Shown here: piece by piece, positions 4,404-5,593 of the stretch | Layout of the letters: every line of letters starts with the position of its first letter | How positions within the stretch are numbered: the first letter of the stretch is position 1 | Assembly (NCBI GenBank): GCA_023442905.1 | Contig: JAEZWY010000114.1 | Span: 1-5,593 of the forward strand | Length of the DNA stretch: 5,593 nucleotides | From: Bacillota bacterium | GTDB lineage: Bacteria > Bacillota > Bacilli > Lactobacillales > Aerococcaceae | Direction of reading: 5' to 3' | The notes under the pieces: model-generated | The model's input: the letters and a program-made list of their open reading frames with translations, nothing else | The model's database searches: none | Told to the model about the DNA's origin: nothing | Made by a program: the position numbers and the translations under genes

Positions 4404-4952
4404 GTGCCGAAAACAGCAAAAATTGGGCGATCTTTAAAGCTTGCATTATTTCTTTCGAGTAAACGTCAGAAAGAATTAGCAATCGACGCCAAAACACCAA
4501 ACGCAACGATCAGCGACCATTTTAACGGGGCCAATGTCCCTATTGATAAGGCAATCGAGTATCTAGAAGCCATGAAGGAAAATGGGTATCAAGCAACTGA
4601 TGAATTAACAGGAGACATCAGTTATCAATACTTAGGGTTTTTTAAATCAATGGATGGTCAACTGGCAGATGTTAAATCAACGAACGATCTTGAGATATTT
4701 CAAGAGATCGAGTCAGATGAAAGAAAAGAACGGAAGAAGGTCGTTCAAAGGATTGTAGCTGAATCACAGGTGAGAATGCTGACTGATGTTGAAAAAACTG
4801 AACTTAGGAATTACACAGATGAGTTTCTTGATGAAATTATCGTAGAAATGGCGATCGTTTTTTCAATTTTGAAGATTTTGAACGTTACTATCCAAGAGGC
4901 TATTAAAGATAGAATGCCTCACTGGATCAAAAAAAGATATATGAGGGGGTAA
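4404..4952 (+). CDS. HTH-containing early phage regulator-like protein
   Basis: A 182-residue protein starting at GTG 4404, chosen because AAGGAGTG at 4391-4398 precedes it; the frame stays open upstream to 4293 but that part overlaps the previous gene and lacks a ribosome site. Residues 8-62 look like a HTH: RSLKLALFLSSKRQKELAID, then TPNATISDHFNGANVP (turn and recognition helix), then IDKAIEYLEAMKENGY. The remainder is helical and strongly charged (ESDERKERKKVVQRIVAESQV), followed by a hydrophobic segment, IIVEMAIVFSILKILNV (145-161), and a basic end (HWIKKRYMRG). The hydrophobic stretch is probably a buried helix rather than a membrane span, as it contains Glu. Placement between Cro-like and recombination genes suggests an early transcriptional or replication regulator. 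I do not know a named homologue. Confidence 0.78.
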   Translation: MPKTAKIGRSLKLALFLSSKRQKELAIDAKTPNATISDHFNGANVPIDKAIEYLEAMKENGYQATDELTGDISYQYLGFFKSMDGQLADVKSTNDLEIFQEIESDERKERKKVVQRIVAESQVRMLTDVEKTELRNYTDEFLDEIIVEMAIVFSILKILNVTIQEAIKDRMPHWIKKRYMRG

Positions 4953-4957
4953 CCACA

Positions 4958-5206
4958 ATGAAAATATCTCAAATGAAGAATGTTGTGCCACTTGAGAGAA
5001 GAAATGAATCGTTTGAGGTTGAGTGGAAGAAAGCAAAAGAAATCGCTGATTATCTTGGTATTTCAAGACCAACGTTATCTAAATTAACACATCGGGATGT
5101 TGATCCGATTCCTTTTTCAAAACTTAGTGGGATGCTTCAATATGATCTTCAAAAAGTGAAGGAATGGGAAGAACGTAATCGAACATACAATTACAAGGAG
5201 GCATAA
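4958..5206 (+). CDS. Excisionase-like / MerR-type winged HTH protein (HTH_17)
   Basis: An 82-residue protein. After a 25-residue leader it carries the small winged-helix pattern of the helix_turn_helix_17/excisionase family: WKKAKEIADYLGISRPTLSKL (residues 23-43), a loop HRDVDPIPF, then GMLQYDLQKVKEWEERN. The trailing 'xxDLxKVKxWE' is the typical last helix of these domains. Such proteins are either Xis factors that steer integrase towards excision or small early regulators. ATG 4958 has GAGGGGG at 4945-4951, and the gene begins 5 bases after the preceding stop, so the two are translated together. Against a pure Xis role is its distance from int; in favour is that excision is needed only when PR is active. 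The domain call is good, the specific function open. Confidence 0.82.
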   Translation: MKISQMKNVVPLERRNESFEVEWKKAKEIADYLGISRPTLSKLTHRDVDPIPFSKLSGMLQYDLQKVKEWEERNRTYNYKEA

Positions 5207-5209
5207 AAC

Positions 5210-5401
5210 ATGAAACGATCAATTAAAGATACATTCATTGTCACAGCACTATTACTTTTTGTAGTAGCTTTTACAGCAATTCATGTAGTAGCAGGATTAG
5301 TTTTAGTATTTTTATGGTCTTTCGCAAATATTGTCTATGACATGGCTGCAAAAGATTATCAAGACAAAGAAAAAAGACTTGCTAGCCGACCAAAGCAATA
5401 G
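5210..5401 (+). CDS. Small two-helix membrane protein, unknown function
   Basis: A 63-residue protein starting at ATG 5210 with AAGGAGG at 5195-5201, only 3 bases after the previous stop. Residues 8-24 (TFIVTALLLFVVAFTAI) and 26-43 (VVAGLVLVFLWSFANIVY) are strongly hydrophobic and would form a helical hairpin in the cytoplasmic membrane. The N-terminus (MKRSIKD) and the C-terminal tail (KDYQDKEKRLASRPKQ) are basic, so by the positive-inside rule both should face the cytoplasm. No cleavable signal peptide is evident. It is expressed with the early genes, too early and without partners for a lysis protein. Superinfection exclusion, membrane anchoring of replication or host takeover are possible; the sequence does not decide. 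Confidence 0.8.
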   Translation: MKRSIKDTFIVTALLLFVVAFTAIHVVAGLVLVFLWSFANIVYDMAAKDYQDKEKRLASRPKQ

Positions 5402-5467
5402 CAAGTCCATCAAGTATTTAGATAAATATCTTTGTCTCCATTTTAAAACAGAAAAGGGGAAATGACA
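5402..5467. other. Short intergenic spacer in the early operon
   Basis: Spacer between the membrane protein and the 30-residue frame. It contains a small perfect inverted repeat, TATTTA-GA-TAAATA (5415-5428 region), without a following T-run adequate for termination, and the ribosome site of the next frame. No promoter is convincing. Confidence 0.35.
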
Positions 5468-5560
5468 ATGAATTCTTTCGAGAACGCATTAGATCAGTAT
5501 CTAACAACACCGGGTTGGGGACAGCCGACTCAAAGAGAGGAGCCAGAAAATGAGAAGTAA
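5468..5560 (+). CDS. 30-residue mini-protein, unknown function
   Basis: A short frame encoding MNSFENALDQYLTTPGWGQP followed by TQREEPENEK. AAAGGGGAA at 5453-5461 is well placed before ATG 5468. It overlaps the next gene by 11 bases, and the next gene's AGAGGAG ribosome site lies inside it, as expected for coupled translation. The protein is acidic, with a short helix-prone start and a polar tail. It may be a real peptide or a leader frame that sets translation of the following gene. Confidence 0.55.
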   Translation: MNSFENALDQYLTTPGWGQPTQREEPENEK

Positions 5561-5593
5561 ATCAACTCTTGAAATGACTCATGACGAGTGGTT
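5550..5593 (+). CDS. Start of a downstream early gene, possibly YqaJ-type recombination nuclease (partial)
   Basis: Only 14 codons are present, MRSKSTLEMTHDEW, then the window ends in frame. The start ATG 5550 has AGAGGAG at 5535-5541 at ideal spacing. The 'L-x-M-T/S-x-E/D-E-W' opening is like the N-termini I remember of YqaJ/lambda-exonuclease-family phage proteins, which continue with an R-K-G-I-G-G-S-D motif, and a YqaJ-RecT module is common at this position in Firmicute prophages. With so few residues this is a suggestion only; that a gene begins here is much safer than its identity. Confidence 0.5.
   Translation, partial: MRSKSTLEMTHDEW

Noticed and set aside
4863..5072. Minus-strand frame across two early genes
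   Set aside because: Antisense to the 182-aa and HTH_17 genes and without initiation signals.
1..5593. CRISPR array, tRNA, rRNA or insertion sequence
   Set aside because: No regularly spaced repeats, no cloverleaf or conserved rRNA stretch, and no transposase frame or terminal inverted repeats were seen.

Overview
This window looks like the left (lysogeny/early) end of a temperate phage genome or prophage from a low-GC Firmicute. The sequence is AT-rich, and almost every gene has a strong AGGAGG-type ribosome binding site. ATG starts dominate, with one GTG and one TTG. The layout is int, then a leftward immunity operon, then a divergent repressor/Cro switch, then rightward early genes, as in siphophage-type prophages of Listeria, Enterococcus, Bacillus and relatives. 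I cannot fix the genus from the sequence.

Layout. Positions 1-355 (minus strand) hold the N-terminal third of a tyrosine integrase, cut by the window edge. Positions 356-507 are a gene-free control region. It contains a LexA/DinR-like box, two perfect 9-bp inverted repeats and the terminator of the neighbouring operon. Positions 508-3070 (minus strand) are a four-gene lysogeny operon, transcribed in the order: HTH repressor without a peptidase domain, ImmA/IrrE-type metalloprotease, a 437-aa coiled-coil/DUF4041/GIY-YIG (T5orf172) nuclease-like protein, and a 112-aa protein of unknown function. Positions 3071-3212 are the divergent switch. A near-consensus rightward promoter (TTGACA-17-TACAAT) is buried in a palindromic operator, and two related operator copies flank it. 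From 3213 to the end the early genes run rightward: Cro-like HTH, unknown 114 aa, unknown 84 aa, HTH-like 182 aa, excisionase-like HTH 82 aa, two-helix membrane protein 63 aa, a 30-aa mini-protein, and the first 14 codons of a gene that resembles the start of YqaJ-type recombination nucleases. One 67-aa gene (3788-3991) runs against this flow, with its own promoter and a perfect 10-bp inverted repeat over that promoter.

How the parts probably work together. The repressor holds the rightward promoter off and regulates its own leftward promoter through the TTGTA-N10-TACAA operators. On DNA damage, an ImmA-type protease would relieve repression, as in the ICEBs1 ImmR/ImmA pair. The GIY-YIG protein is co-transcribed with the repressor, so it should be made in the lysogen. 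That is where a superinfection-defence protein would be expected, and DUF4041 plus GIY-YIG is, as I recall, the architecture of the antiphage nuclease SNIPE. This defence role is inference. The most interesting items are this gene and its 112-aa neighbour, the three-operator switch, the LexA-like box ahead of int, and the antiparallel 67-aa gene with its own operator-like palindrome.
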